Part shown: one piece after another, positions 24,300 to 32,757 of the stretch
Numbering within the stretch: position 1 is the stretch's first letter
Layout of the letters: the number at the start of each line of letters is the position of its first letter
NCBI RefSeq assembly: GCF_030161235.1
Contig: NZ_BSPW01000083.1
Coordinates: forward strand, 1-64,000
Reading direction: 5' to 3'
DNA: 64,000 nt
Source of the DNA: Vibrio zhanjiangensis
GTDB lineage: Bacteria > Pseudomonadota > Gammaproteobacteria > Enterobacterales > Vibrionaceae
Program-made: the position numbers and the translations under genes
Notes under the pieces: generated by a model
Database searches by the model: none
The model's input: the letters and a program-made list of their open reading frames with translations, nothing else
Told to the model about the DNA's origin: nothing

Positions 24300-24424
24300 T
24301 ATTAACATGGGGATTACAGCAAACCCATGTTTGCGCTTGGGAATGAAAGCCAGTCTTGTCTCCTTACTGGCTCTCTATTCTCGCTTAGTAAAATGGCAGC
24401 CTTGAGCTGCCATTTGTTTTATTT
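24300..24424 (+). ncRNA. Candidate small RNA with three stem-loops and an intrinsic terminator
   Basis: Three consecutive stems are seen: ACATGGG/CCCATGT (24305-24330), AGCCAGT/ACTGGCT (24348-24372), and a perfect 10-bp terminator stem AAATGGCAGC/GCTGCCATTT (24391-24415) followed by GTTTTATTT. The loop of stem 2 is CTTGTCTCCTT, complementary to Shine-Dalgarno-type AAGGAGA sequences. A weak -10 (TATCAT, 24295-24300) precedes stem 1. The layout fits an Hfq-dependent sRNA. It could instead be the 3' end of a longer transcript from the gene at 23570. Confidence 0.5.
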
Positions 24425-24560
24425 ACTCGTGGCACTGAATTTTGTCTTAATGCGTTCACGCCAGCATTTCTTCATATCTCAAGTTTTTATCTTATTATTG
24501 GCTTTAATGTAATTTACTGTCATTTGTGTTCGTTTTTTGAACCAAAAAATAAAAATCCTC

Positions 24561-24577
24561 ATCTGCTCAGACCACTT
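24561..24577 (+). promoter_or_regulatory. Putative FadR operator upstream of fadL-volA
   Basis: ATCTGCTCAGACCACTT matches the 17-bp symmetric FadR consensus AACTGGTCCGACCAGTT at 13 positions, including the TC-N-GACCA centre. FadR represses fad genes until acyl-CoA binds. It is about 230 bp upstream of the fadL homologue. Confidence 0.6.
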
Positions 24578-24808
24578 AACTTTTATTTTCATATCTAATA
24601 CCATGTCCTTAACAAATTGTTGGCATCAATTTAATTGGCATCTGTAGAGATCTGCAACACCCCCAAGCGAATAGTGAGTTTTATAAATATATGCTTTGGG
24701 AGCATACTCTTCTGAATCTGCCATTTTTGATAGTAAACCCATATGTGAATGAGCATAAAGCTCATCAATATCTTGTGACTAAACCTTAATCAATAAAAAG
24801 AGGCAAGA

Positions 24809-26056
24809 ATGAACACACAGCAGTGCTCTTTGTTAGCAGTGTCCATCCTACTCGCCAGCCAAGTTCACTCGGCAGGCTTTCAAGTAGCGGAGCATTCCGC
24901 ATCAGGTCTAGGTAGAGCATTCTCAGGTGAGGGTGCCATTGCCGATAACGCGAGTGTATTGGCGCGTAATCCGGCAGCTATGATGCGATTTGAGCAAGCA
25001 GCCTTTTCAGGCGCCGTCTCGTTTATCGATCCAGAAATTGATGTTAAAGATGTCAGCAATAATGAGCAATCCAATGACATCGCACCTTTTCAGATTGTGC
25101 CCGCCAGTTATTATATAGCGCCTATCAATCAAAACTGGGCTTGGGGCCTTGGCTTATTTACCAATTATGGTGTTGCAACTGACTACCCAACCAATATATC
25201 GGCGGGTGATATGGCGGGTAATACCTCGCTGCGTTCAGTGAATTTAAACCCTAATGTTGCCTATCGCTTAAATGAATCTTGGAGCTTTGGCGTTGGTGTC
25301 AATTTGGTTTATGCCGAAGCTGAATTAACCCGCTATAAAGGTGAAACCACAACGTACTATGGTGGTAATGCTAACGATAAATTAATTGGCATGACGGGAG
25401 AAACGTTTGGCTATGGTTGGAATATCGGCAGCTTATATGAACTGGATGAGGATAACCGCTTTTCATTCGCTTATCGTTCTGCGGTGAACTTAGATTTTGA
25501 TGAGGGTAAATTTAGTTCTTACAGCTCAGGGATTGCCTCAGAGCCTACGGTGACTGGTCGCCTTGAAATTGAGCTACCAGCTATGTTTGAACTGTCTGGT
25601 TTTCACCAGTTGAGCCCTCAGTGGGCTGTGCATTACAGCTGGCAGCGCACGGATTGGAGCACCTTTACCAAGCTTGAAGCCACTAGCCCCAAATGTACCT
25701 ATAACGGTATCCAAGGTCAATGTTTCTATAAAGCAGAAGACTATAACGATAATGACCGTTTATCACTCGGCGCGACATACCAACTCAACAAAGAGTGGAC
25801 CTTAAGAGCAGGTTACGCCTTTGATGAGCAAGCTGGTAAAGCGACATTGAGCATCCCAGACAGTGACCGTCATTGGTACAGCACAGGTTTCACCTACCAA
25901 TGGAGCCCAGCCTTATCCTTTGATGCAGGCTTTGCGTTGGTGTTAAGTGATGACGGTTCGTTTAAAGAAACCAATGGTTTAGGTCAAGAGCGCACGTTTG
26001 AGTCACAGGGCCGCGCCTTTATTTCCTCTATACAAATCAATTATGCATTTAATTAA
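24809..26056 (+). CDS. fadL: FadL-type outer-membrane long-chain fatty acid transporter
   Basis: A 415-residue OmpP1/FadL/TodX family porin. It has a signal peptide (1-21, SQVHS-AG), then the conserved hatch segment FQVAEHSASGLGRAFSGEGA and NASVLARNPAAM. Alternating aromatic beta strands fill the barrel, and the C terminus ends in a membrane-insertion signal (SIQINYAFN). It delivers fatty acids across the outer membrane. It lies 10 bp upstream of volA with a GAGGCAAGA ribosome site, consistent with an operon in which VolA releases the fatty acids that FadL imports. Confidence 0.92.
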   Translation: MNTQQCSLLAVSILLASQVHSAGFQVAEHSASGLGRAFSGEGAIADNASVLARNPAAMMRFEQAAFSGAVSFIDPEIDVKDVSNNEQSNDIAPFQIVPASYYIAPINQNWAWGLGLFTNYGVATDYPTNISAGDMAGNTSLRSVNLNPNVAYRLNESWSFGVGVNLVYAEAELTRYKGETTTYYGGNANDKLIGMTGETFGYGWNIGSLYELDEDNRFSFAYRSAVNLDFDEGKFSSYSSGIASEPTVTGRLEIELPAMFELSGFHQLSPQWAVHYSWQRTDWSTFTKLEATSPKCTYNGIQGQCFYKAEDYNDNDRLSLGATYQLNKEWTLRAGYAFDEQAGKATLSIPDSDRHWYSTGFTYQWSPALSFDAGFALVLSDDGSFKETNGLGQERTFESQGRAFISSIQINYAFN

Positions 26057-26066
26057 GGTCTAAGGA

Positions 26067-28307
26067 ATGACAAGTCTTAAGAATATATTTCGCCTAACGT
26101 TATTATGCTCTGCTTCACTTCTTGTAGGTTGCGGAGACGGTAAAGGTAGCTCTGGTACAGAACCAGAATCGTACATCGGTGAATCTTTATCTCGCAGTAC
26201 CACCGTCAGAATGTATCTTGGTGGCGGCAATAAATATGTGCCTTTGAACAACAATCTATTACTGGATGGTCAAACAGGTATGTTAAAGGTTCTGTCTGAT
26301 CAAGAACGAGCCAATAGTGATATTAGCGATCCTAAATTCGCACTTGGTTACGCTGATGGTTTTTCTACCTCTATGCCAATATACATCTCCATGGATGGTA
26401 GAGGCTTTGGTGATGATTCAGAGATTACAGAAGGGGTAAGCTTATTTAAAGTTACCAAACCTCTCACTAATAACGCCGTATTTCATGAACGCCCACAAAA
26501 GCTAGCAAATGATGAATTTCAAGTATTTGGAAAGGGCGACAAACTTGTTGTAGTGCCAACTAAGCCCTTTGAGCCAAGCAGTGAATATGTATTGGTGCTA
26601 ACCAATCAAATAAAAGATGTTAAAGATGAGCCTATTGGTATGTCTGGCTCATATGCAGGGTTAAAGTCGCATCCTTATACAGACGGTGTACTCGCTGGTA
26701 TACAAAAATTACTAAAAGCTCAAGAGGCTATTGCTCAGGCTGGCGGGATTGATCCCAAAACTATCGTTTATTCTGCTTGGTTTACTACTGGGTCAGTTGG
26801 CGATGTGGTGACTAAAACCGCGAAAGAGCTGTTAAAGCTAAAAATTGAGGATAAAGGGGCATTTAAGTTAGAAAATGCAAACCCTAGCAACCTAGATCTT
26901 TCATCAATTTACTCTTTGACACTGGACAAAAAAGAAGGGGGAGAGGTGAAAACTCGGTCATTTACGGCCGCATTGGATGATGAAAAAGTATTTAGTGTCG
27001 CAGGGAGTGACGGTGAGAAGTTTAAGAATGGACTGAAGGATTTATACACAGCGTCAGGTAAAGACTTGGATTTGGTTAGGGTTACTAAAGGGAAGGTGGC
27101 ACTACCTTATTTTCTAGAATCTGGTAGTGCTTTTGCGGTCACACCTTTCGAACCTGCGTTGCCAGGATCTTCGTTTGTTAGCCGTTATTCGCCTATTCCA
27201 GTGATTAAATCACTCAAGGATGTGGAATTTACACTATTTACGCCAAAAGATACTCAGGTCAATGGAATAGTTATTTACCAGCATGGTATTACTTCTGTTA
27301 AAGAAGATGTCTATGCCTTTGCAGCCAATTTAACCGAAAATAAGTTGGCTGTAATTGCTATTGATCATCCCCTTCACGGAGCCCGAGCGCTAACTTTGGG
27401 TAATAATCAATTAATTGTGACCGATAAAGAAAACCCACTTTATTACTTAAATTTAGCAGCGTTACCTGTAGCTAGAGATAACCTAAGGCAGAGTGTTCTG
27501 GATATCTTAGGATTGCGATTAGCTCTGGAAGGTAAATATATCAATATTCAAAATGATAAGGTAGAGCTTGAAGTGTATGACCCTGATTTGGGGGTTCCAG
27601 CTGATGTTACTGCGTTGGACAAAACTAACATAAATTTTCTTGGTCATTCTCTGGGAGGAATCTTGGGCAACACGGCCGTTGCAATAGGGAGCGCCACCGA
27701 ACTGCCGCAATATGGCTTCAAGTCTGCTGCATTTGCGAAGTCAGGAGGCCACATTGCTGAGCTCTTGTCCATATCAGGTAAATTTGGAGATGTTATCAAA
27801 AAATCATTTGCGGCAAAGTTGGGTCTCCCTGTTGATTCACAAGAATTCGAAACTAAGTTTGCTCAGTTCAAAATAGTTGCTCAAACTCTCATGGATACCG
27901 TGGACCCTCATTCTGTAGTGAGTGCAGGCCTTTACCCAACAGATTTACCTACGCTGCTGTTACAAGTAGAGAATGATGATACCGTACCAAACCATGGCTT
28001 TGCTCTTGATAAGACTCCGCTGGTTCCGACGGCTCATTTTGTAGGTACAGAAGGCTTACGAAAAGGCTTTGAGCAAGGTGATACGAATGTTGTAAGACAA
28101 TTCGCTTCTTTTAAAGAAGGAGATCATGCGTCGTTATTTGTACCTAATTTTGAAGATTCAGATGATATGATGGCTCAAGTTCAAAAAACTGCAAACACCT
28201 TCGCTATTCGAAATTTGGTAGTAGACTTTCTATCTCTTAAAGAAAATGAAACCTTAGTTGTTGATCCAAGCTTTGCAACCCTTGAATCGTTACCAGTTAT
28301 AGATTAG
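26067..28307 (+). CDS. volA: Surface-exposed lysophospholipase lipoprotein (VolA-type)
   Basis: A 746-residue protein with a lipoprotein signal (LLCSASLLVGCGDGKGSSG; lipobox LVGC, Cys22). A long N-terminal region of the VolA family precedes an alpha/beta-hydrolase core carrying the nucleophile elbow GHSLGG (Ser528) and an acidic/His C-terminal section (LQVENDDTVPNHG; EGDHASLFVP). V. cholerae VolA cleaves lysophosphatidylcholine at the cell surface to liberate fatty acids for FadL. Adjacency and order here match that pair. Confidence 0.9.
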   Translation: MTSLKNIFRLTLLCSASLLVGCGDGKGSSGTEPESYIGESLSRSTTVRMYLGGGNKYVPLNNNLLLDGQTGMLKVLSDQERANSDISDPKFALGYADGFSTSMPIYISMDGRGFGDDSEITEGVSLFKVTKPLTNNAVFHERPQKLANDEFQVFGKGDKLVVVPTKPFEPSSEYVLVLTNQIKDVKDEPIGMSGSYAGLKSHPYTDGVLAGIQKLLKAQEAIAQAGGIDPKTIVYSAWFTTGSVGDVVTKTAKELLKLKIEDKGAFKLENANPSNLDLSSIYSLTLDKKEGGEVKTRSFTAALDDEKVFSVAGSDGEKFKNGLKDLYTASGKDLDLVRVTKGKVALPYFLESGSAFAVTPFEPALPGSSFVSRYSPIPVIKSLKDVEFTLFTPKDTQVNGIVIYQHGITSVKEDVYAFAANLTENKLAVIAIDHPLHGARALTLGNNQLIVTDKENPLYYLNLAALPVARDNLRQSVLDILGLRLALEGKYINIQNDKVELEVYDPDLGVPADVTALDKTNINFLGHSLGGILGNTAVAIGSATELPQYGFKSAAFAKSGGHIAELLSISGKFGDVIKKSFAAKLGLPVDSQEFETKFAQFKIVAQTLMDTVDPHSVVSAGLYPTDLPTLLLQVENDDTVPNHGFALDKTPLVPTAHFVGTEGLRKGFEQGDTNVVRQFASFKEGDHASLFVPNFEDSDDMMAQVQKTANTFAIRNLVVDFLSLKENETLVVDPSFATLESLPVID

Positions 28308-28424
28308 TCAAGTTTAAGTTATTAATTTAAATGCAAAATTAAAACTAATCAATTGAGCTATAATTAAATTAAGGCGGCGAAATTGTCGCCTTATTTTTTA
28401 ACGACACAATTGAGTGAGGCGGAT

Positions 28425-28658
28425 ATGGAAATGCACCAGCACTCGATGCCCGATTTGTTTATGCAGCTTGGACTCGAGAGCTCAGATGACAACATACGTG
28501 AGTTTGTGAAAACACACAGCGGCTTGGTGGTGGGCACTGCACTTCACGAAGCTTTTTTTTGGTCTCCTTCCCAGGCGGCGTTTCTGAGACAGGCCATAGA
28601 TGAAGATGCCGACTGGGCTGAGCTTGTTGATCAATTAGACGCTCTATTAAGAGGTTAA
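28425..28658 (+). CDS. DUF2789 family small protein
   Basis: A 77-residue protein starts at ATG 28425 behind GAGTGAGGCGG; the 14-codon upstream extension of the frame has no ribosome site. The sequence MEMHQHSMPDLFMQLGLES, the LVVGTALHEAFFWSPSQAAF segment and DEDADWAELVDQLDALLR match the DUF2789 pattern of small helical proteins. Function unknown. Confidence 0.75.
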   Translation: MEMHQHSMPDLFMQLGLESSDDNIREFVKTHSGLVVGTALHEAFFWSPSQAAFLRQAIDEDADWAELVDQLDALLRG

Positions 28659-28703
28659 GAGTAAGTCTATAAGCTATTTGACAATCGCGTATTCGTTTTT
28701 GGG

Positions 28704-28726
28704 GCTTATCACATGGTGTGATAAGC
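28704..28726. terminator. Bidirectional-type terminator hairpin after the DUF2789 gene
   Basis: A perfect 10-bp stem GCTTATCACA/TGTGATAAGC encloses TGG, followed by TTTG. The U-tract is short. Confidence 0.55.
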
Positions 28727-28875
28727 TTTGTGTCGGAATATTTTTGTCTTTCAGTCTTCTTTTATGTCTCAGTATCTATAAACCACCAATCTTAGATAGC
28801 GAGCGTGATTTGATAGAGGAAAATCAGACTCAGATCCGTGTTTTTTTACTTATCTAAGAAAAAAATCCTATTTGA

Positions 28876-28903
28876 CTTGAAAAAGTGATGAAAGGCCCCA
28901 TTT
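28876..28903 (+). promoter_or_regulatory. Sigma-32 heat-shock promoter for tig
   Basis: CTTGAAA (28876-28882), a 13-bp spacer and CCCCATTT (28896-28903) match the RpoH consensus almost exactly. It predicts a transcript starting near 28911, giving tig a leader of about 315 nt. Confidence 0.85.
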
Positions 28904-28910
28904 GAAAAAT

Positions 28911-29227
28911 TGTCGTCTGATTAATTGACGTTTTTTTTAGCGGTTGGTGGAGTTTTTAGGTCAGAAGGCTAAGTGATGTTGGGTATAAGCTCGACAGTAA
29001 CCGATCAGGTCGGTAGAATGCGGCGTCTGAATTTTATCCTGAGGCTAATCGGAGATAGCTTTTGCGATTGAATCAATAAAGAGATCACTAATTAGTCCGG
29101 TGACTGACTCGTTTGGTTATCGATTCTCGATTTACAAATAGTGCTCTTTGAGTACCAATGAAGATGAACTTTTTGTCGAGTTCATATGCTCAGTTTCAAT
29201 TTGAGCCAGTTTTGAGGTTAATGAATA
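28911..29227 (+). other. Long untranslated leader of tig
   Basis: About 317 bp without an ORF lies between the predicted heat-shock start and tig. It has paired segments (for example CCGATCAGGTCGG at about 29001-29013) but no fold I can assign to a known riboswitch. A housekeeping promoter may also be present. Confidence 0.5.
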
Positions 29228-30532
29228 ATGCAAGTTACTGTTGAAACGCTAGAAGGCCTACAGCGCCGTCTTAACATTACTGTTCCAGCTGCCAACATCG
29301 AAGATGCTGTGACAGCTGAACTACGCAACATCGCAAAAAACCGCCGTTTTGATGGCTTCCGTAAAGGTAAAGTGCCATTAAAAATGGTCGCTAAGATGTA
29401 CGGCAAAGCAGTACGTCAGGACGTGATGGGTGAAGTGATGCAGCGTCACTTTATTGAAGCGATTGTAAAAGAGAAAATCAACCCAGCAGGCGCACCTACT
29501 TTTGCTCCTGTAGAAAATAAAGAGGGTGAAGATCTTGTTTTCAACGCAACTTTCGAAGTCTATCCAGAGGTTGAACTGAAAGGCCTAGAGAATATCTCTG
29601 TTGAAAAGCCAACCACCGAAGTTCAAGATTCAGATGTTGACGAAATGATTGAAACGTTACGCAAGCAGCAAGCGGCTTGGGTAGAAGTGGAAGAAGCGGC
29701 TGAAGAAGGCAAGCGAGCGACGATTGATTTTGTTGGCTCTATTGATGGTGAAGAATTTGAAGGCGGCAAAGCAGAAAACTTCCCACTAGAGATGGGTGCT
29801 GGCCGTATGATTCCTGGTTTTGAAGATGGTATCGCAGGCAAAACTGCGGGTATGGAATTCGAAATCGATGTGACTTTCCCTGAAGACTATCATGCTGAAA
29901 ATCTAAAAGGCAAAGCGGCTAAGTTTGCAATTAAACTAAACAAAGTTGAAGCCCGCGAGCTTCCTGAAGTTAACGACGAATTTGTTGCTAAGTTTGGGGT
30001 TTCTGAAGGTGGTATTGAAGCACTGAAAGCTGAAGTACGCAAAAACATGGAACGCGAGCTTAAGCAAGCAGTTAAAAATCGCATCAAAGAGCAAGCATTA
30101 GAAGGTTTAGTTCAAGAGAACGAAATCCAAGTTCCTGCGGCCCTGATTGACCAAGAAATTGGTACTCTACGCCAGCAGGCTGCTCAGCGTTTCGGTGGTA
30201 ACCCAGAGGCGGCTGCTCAGCTTCCGCGTGAGTTATTTGAAGAGCAAGCAAAGCGTCGTGTTATGGTTGGTCTATTGTTAGGTGAGGTGATCAAGTCTGA
30301 AGAGCTTAAAGCTGATGATGACAAGGTGAAAGCTCTGATTGAAGAGATGGCTACGGCCTATGAAGACCCATCTGAAGTGATTGCCTACTACGAGCAGAAT
30401 ACTCAGATGATGGATAACATGCGTAATGTTGCTCTAGAAGAGCAAGCTATTGATGCCATTATTGCTAAGGCGCAAGTGTCTGAAAAGGCGATTAGCTTTA
30501 ACGAGCTAATGAACCAACAGCAACCAGCTTAA
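29228..30532 (+). CDS. tig: Trigger factor
   Basis: A ribosome-associated chaperone and prolyl isomerase that binds nascent chains at the tunnel exit. The 434-residue length is standard. The ribosome-docking loop GFRKGKVP (about 43-50), FKBP-type PPIase domain (about 160-245; GKRATIDFVGSIDGEEFEGG, then ENFPLEMGAGRMIPGFEDG) and helical C-terminal arms (about 250-430) are all present. First gene of the tig-clpP-clpX-lon quality-control series. Confidence 0.98.
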   Translation: MQVTVETLEGLQRRLNITVPAANIEDAVTAELRNIAKNRRFDGFRKGKVPLKMVAKMYGKAVRQDVMGEVMQRHFIEAIVKEKINPAGAPTFAPVENKEGEDLVFNATFEVYPEVELKGLENISVEKPTTEVQDSDVDEMIETLRKQQAAWVEVEEAAEEGKRATIDFVGSIDGEEFEGGKAENFPLEMGAGRMIPGFEDGIAGKTAGMEFEIDVTFPEDYHAENLKGKAAKFAIKLNKVEARELPEVNDEFVAKFGVSEGGIEALKAEVRKNMERELKQAVKNRIKEQALEGLVQENEIQVPAALIDQEIGTLRQQAAQRFGGNPEAAAQLPRELFEEQAKRRVMVGLLLGEVIKSEELKADDDKVKALIEEMATAYEDPSEVIAYYEQNTQMMDNMRNVALEEQAIDAIIAKAQVSEKAISFNELMNQQQPA

Positions 30533-30583
30533 TAAGCAATATCTTGCGTACAAGGTTGACGGAACGTTAACTCTTCTGCTAAC

Positions 30584-30625
30584 AATGGTCCGTGTGGTAT
30601 TTATCATCCGGACCATTTATTTTAG
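30584..30625 (+). terminator. Hairpin between tig and clpP
   Basis: AATGGTCCG (30584-30592) pairs with CGGACCATT (30609-30617), followed by TATTTTAG. It may terminate part of the tig transcripts or attenuate read-through to clpP. Confidence 0.55.
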
Positions 30626-30637
30626 GGACATAACAAT

Positions 30638-31267
30638 ATGAGCTACCAAGAAAAAAATGCAATGTCACCCATTCTAGACGCACTGGTACCCATGGTGGTC
30701 GAACAGACTTCCCGTGGTGAGCGCTCTTACGATATTTATTCTCGCTTATTAAAAGAACGCGTGATTTTCCTAACAGGTCAAGTAGAAGACCACATGGCAA
30801 ACCTTGTGGTGGCGCAGTTACTTTTCTTAGAGTCTGAAAATCCTGATAAAGATATTTTCTTATACATCAACTCTCCTGGCGGTAGTGTGACAGCGGGTAT
30901 GTCTATCTACGATACTATGCAGTTCATCAAGCCAAATGTGAGTACGGTATGTATGGGTCAAGCATGCTCTATGGGAGCATTTCTATTAGCTGGTGGTGCG
31001 CCAGGTAAACGTTATGTGCTTCCCAATTCACGAGTGATGATTCACCAGCCACTTGGCGGCTTCCAAGGGCAGGCATCAGATATTCAAATTCATGCTCAAG
31101 AAATATTGACCATTAAGCAAAAACTTAACAAGTTGCTTGCTGAGCATACGGGACAACCGCTCGATATTATTGAGCGCGACACTGACCGTGATAACTTTAT
31201 GGCTGCGCAACAAGCCGTAGATTACGGTTTAGTTGATGCTGTACTGACTCATCGCAGTGAGCAATAA
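30638..31267 (+). CDS. clpP: ATP-dependent Clp protease proteolytic subunit
   Basis: The 209-residue serine peptidase assembles as a tetradecamer and degrades substrates unfolded by ClpX. The catalytic triad is Ser111 (MGQACSMGAFLL), His136 (MIHQPLGG) and Asp185 (DTDRDNF). The N-terminal propeptide ends before ALVPMVVEQ, as in relatives. It is about 70 bp upstream of clpX. Confidence 0.98.
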   Translation: MSYQEKNAMSPILDALVPMVVEQTSRGERSYDIYSRLLKERVIFLTGQVEDHMANLVVAQLLFLESENPDKDIFLYINSPGGSVTAGMSIYDTMQFIKPNVSTVCMGQACSMGAFLLAGGAPGKRYVLPNSRVMIHQPLGGFQGQASDIQIHAQEILTIKQKLNKLLAEHTGQPLDIIERDTDRDNFMAAQQAVDYGLVDAVLTHRSEQ

Positions 31268-31337
31268 TTGCCAGAGCATTTTGGCTATAATTGATATACA
31301 CTCAGATCATAATGAGTAAAGGCTAAGAGGTTAGCGA

Positions 31338-32621
31338 ATGACAGATAAAAGCAAAGAGAGCGGTAGTAGTAAACTTCTTTACTGTTCTTTCTGCGGCAAA
31401 AGCCAGCACGAAGTTCGCAAGCTAATCGCCGGCCCATCCGTATACATCTGTGACGAATGTGTTGACTTGTGTAACGATATCATCAGAGAAGAAATTAAAG
31501 ATGTGTTACCAAAGAAACAATCTGAAGCATTACCAGTGCCTAAAGAAATTCGTGACCATCTAGATGATTATGTGATTGGCCAAGATTACGCTAAGAAAGT
31601 GCTAGCGGTAGCCGTATATAACCACTATAAGCGTTTACGTAATGGAGATACGACCAGTGAAGGGGTGGAGCTTGGCAAGAGTAATATCCTTCTCATTGGA
31701 CCAACCGGTAGCGGTAAAACATTGCTGGCAGAAACACTGGCTCGTTTTCTCGATGTTCCGTTTACAATGGCTGATGCGACAACGCTTACTGAAGCTGGTT
31801 ATGTGGGTGAAGACGTTGAGAACATCATCCAAAAGCTGCTGCAAAAGTGTGATTACGATGTAGCAAAAGCGGAACGTGGCATTGTCTACATTGACGAAAT
31901 CGATAAAATTTCACGTAAGGCTGAGAACCCTTCAATTACCCGAGATGTTTCCGGAGAAGGCGTTCAGCAAGCACTGCTGAAATTGATCGAAGGAACCGTT
32001 GCTTCTGTGCCGCCTCAAGGCGGTCGTAAGCACCCTCAACAAGAGTTTCTTCAAGTAGATACGTCTAAGATACTCTTTATCTGTGGTGGTGCTTTTGCTG
32101 GGCTAGACAAAGTCATTGAGCAGCGTGTTGCAACCGGAACGGGAATTGGCTTTGGTGCCGAGGTTCGTTCGAAAGATGAAACCAAAACAGTGGGTGAACT
32201 CTTTACACAGGTTGAGCCAGAAGATTTGGTCAAGTATGGTTTGATACCGGAGTTTATCGGCCGTTTGCCAGTGACTACCACTCTTACGGAGTTGGACGAA
32301 GAAGCGCTGATTCAAATTTTGTGTGAGCCTAAAAACGCATTAACAAAGCAATATGCAGCATTGTTTGAAATAGAAGACGCTGAGTTAGAATTCCGTGAAG
32401 ATGCATTACGAGCCATAGCGAAGAAAGCGATGGAGCGTAAAACGGGAGCGCGTGGTTTACGTTCTATCTTAGAAGGTGTTCTACTTGAGACCATGTATGA
32501 ACTTCCATCGATGACCGACGTGAGTAAAGTGGTGATTGATGAATCGGTTATTAATGGTGAATCAGAGCCTTTGCTTATCTACAGCAACTCTGACAATCAA
32601 GCCGCAGGTGCAGAATCTTAA
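31338..32621 (+). CDS. clpX: ATP-dependent Clp protease ATP-binding subunit
   Basis: A 427-residue AAA+ unfoldase. The N-terminal C4 zinc finger (CSFCGK and CDECVDLC) recognises adaptors. Walker A (GPTGSGKTLLA), Walker B (GIVYIDEIDKI) and the C-terminal sensor-2 region (KTGARGLRSILE) are intact. It delivers substrates such as SsrA-tagged proteins to ClpP. Confidence 0.98.
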   Translation: MTDKSKESGSSKLLYCSFCGKSQHEVRKLIAGPSVYICDECVDLCNDIIREEIKDVLPKKQSEALPVPKEIRDHLDDYVIGQDYAKKVLAVAVYNHYKRLRNGDTTSEGVELGKSNILLIGPTGSGKTLLAETLARFLDVPFTMADATTLTEAGYVGEDVENIIQKLLQKCDYDVAKAERGIVYIDEIDKISRKAENPSITRDVSGEGVQQALLKLIEGTVASVPPQGGRKHPQQEFLQVDTSKILFICGGAFAGLDKVIEQRVATGTGIGFGAEVRSKDETKTVGELFTQVEPEDLVKYGLIPEFIGRLPVTTTLTELDEEALIQILCEPKNALTKQYAALFEIEDAELEFREDALRAIAKKAMERKTGARGLRSILEGVLLETMYELPSMTDVSKVVIDESVINGESEPLLIYSNSDNQAAGAES

Positions 32622-32653
32622 GTGTGATTCACATAAATTTAGGATTAAATTGA

Positions 32654-32681
32654 GGAGGTAGTGATTTACCTCCTTTTTTTT
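32654..32681 (+). terminator. Terminator after clpX
   Basis: GGAGGTA pairs with TACCTCC around GTGATT, followed by eight T residues. Confidence 0.88.
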
Positions 32682-32690
32682 GTTCTTTCA

Positions 32691-32717
32691 TTGAATCCAA
32701 CCAATTAGCCCCCATAT
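32691..32717 (+). promoter_or_regulatory. Sigma-32 heat-shock promoter for lon
   Basis: TTGAA (32691-32695), a 14-bp gap and CCCCATAT (32710-32717) fit the RpoH consensus, about 41 bp before the lon start. Confidence 0.75.
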
Positions 32718-32757
32718 ACTCCTCATAAGACTAAGCGGAAGAGAGAAGAAGAAGAAT

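Noticed and set aside
24327..24512. 61-codon ORF in the region upstream of fadL
   Set aside because: It runs through the candidate sRNA terminator hairpin, has no ribosome site and a low-complexity hydrophobic translation. A structured RNA explains the region better.
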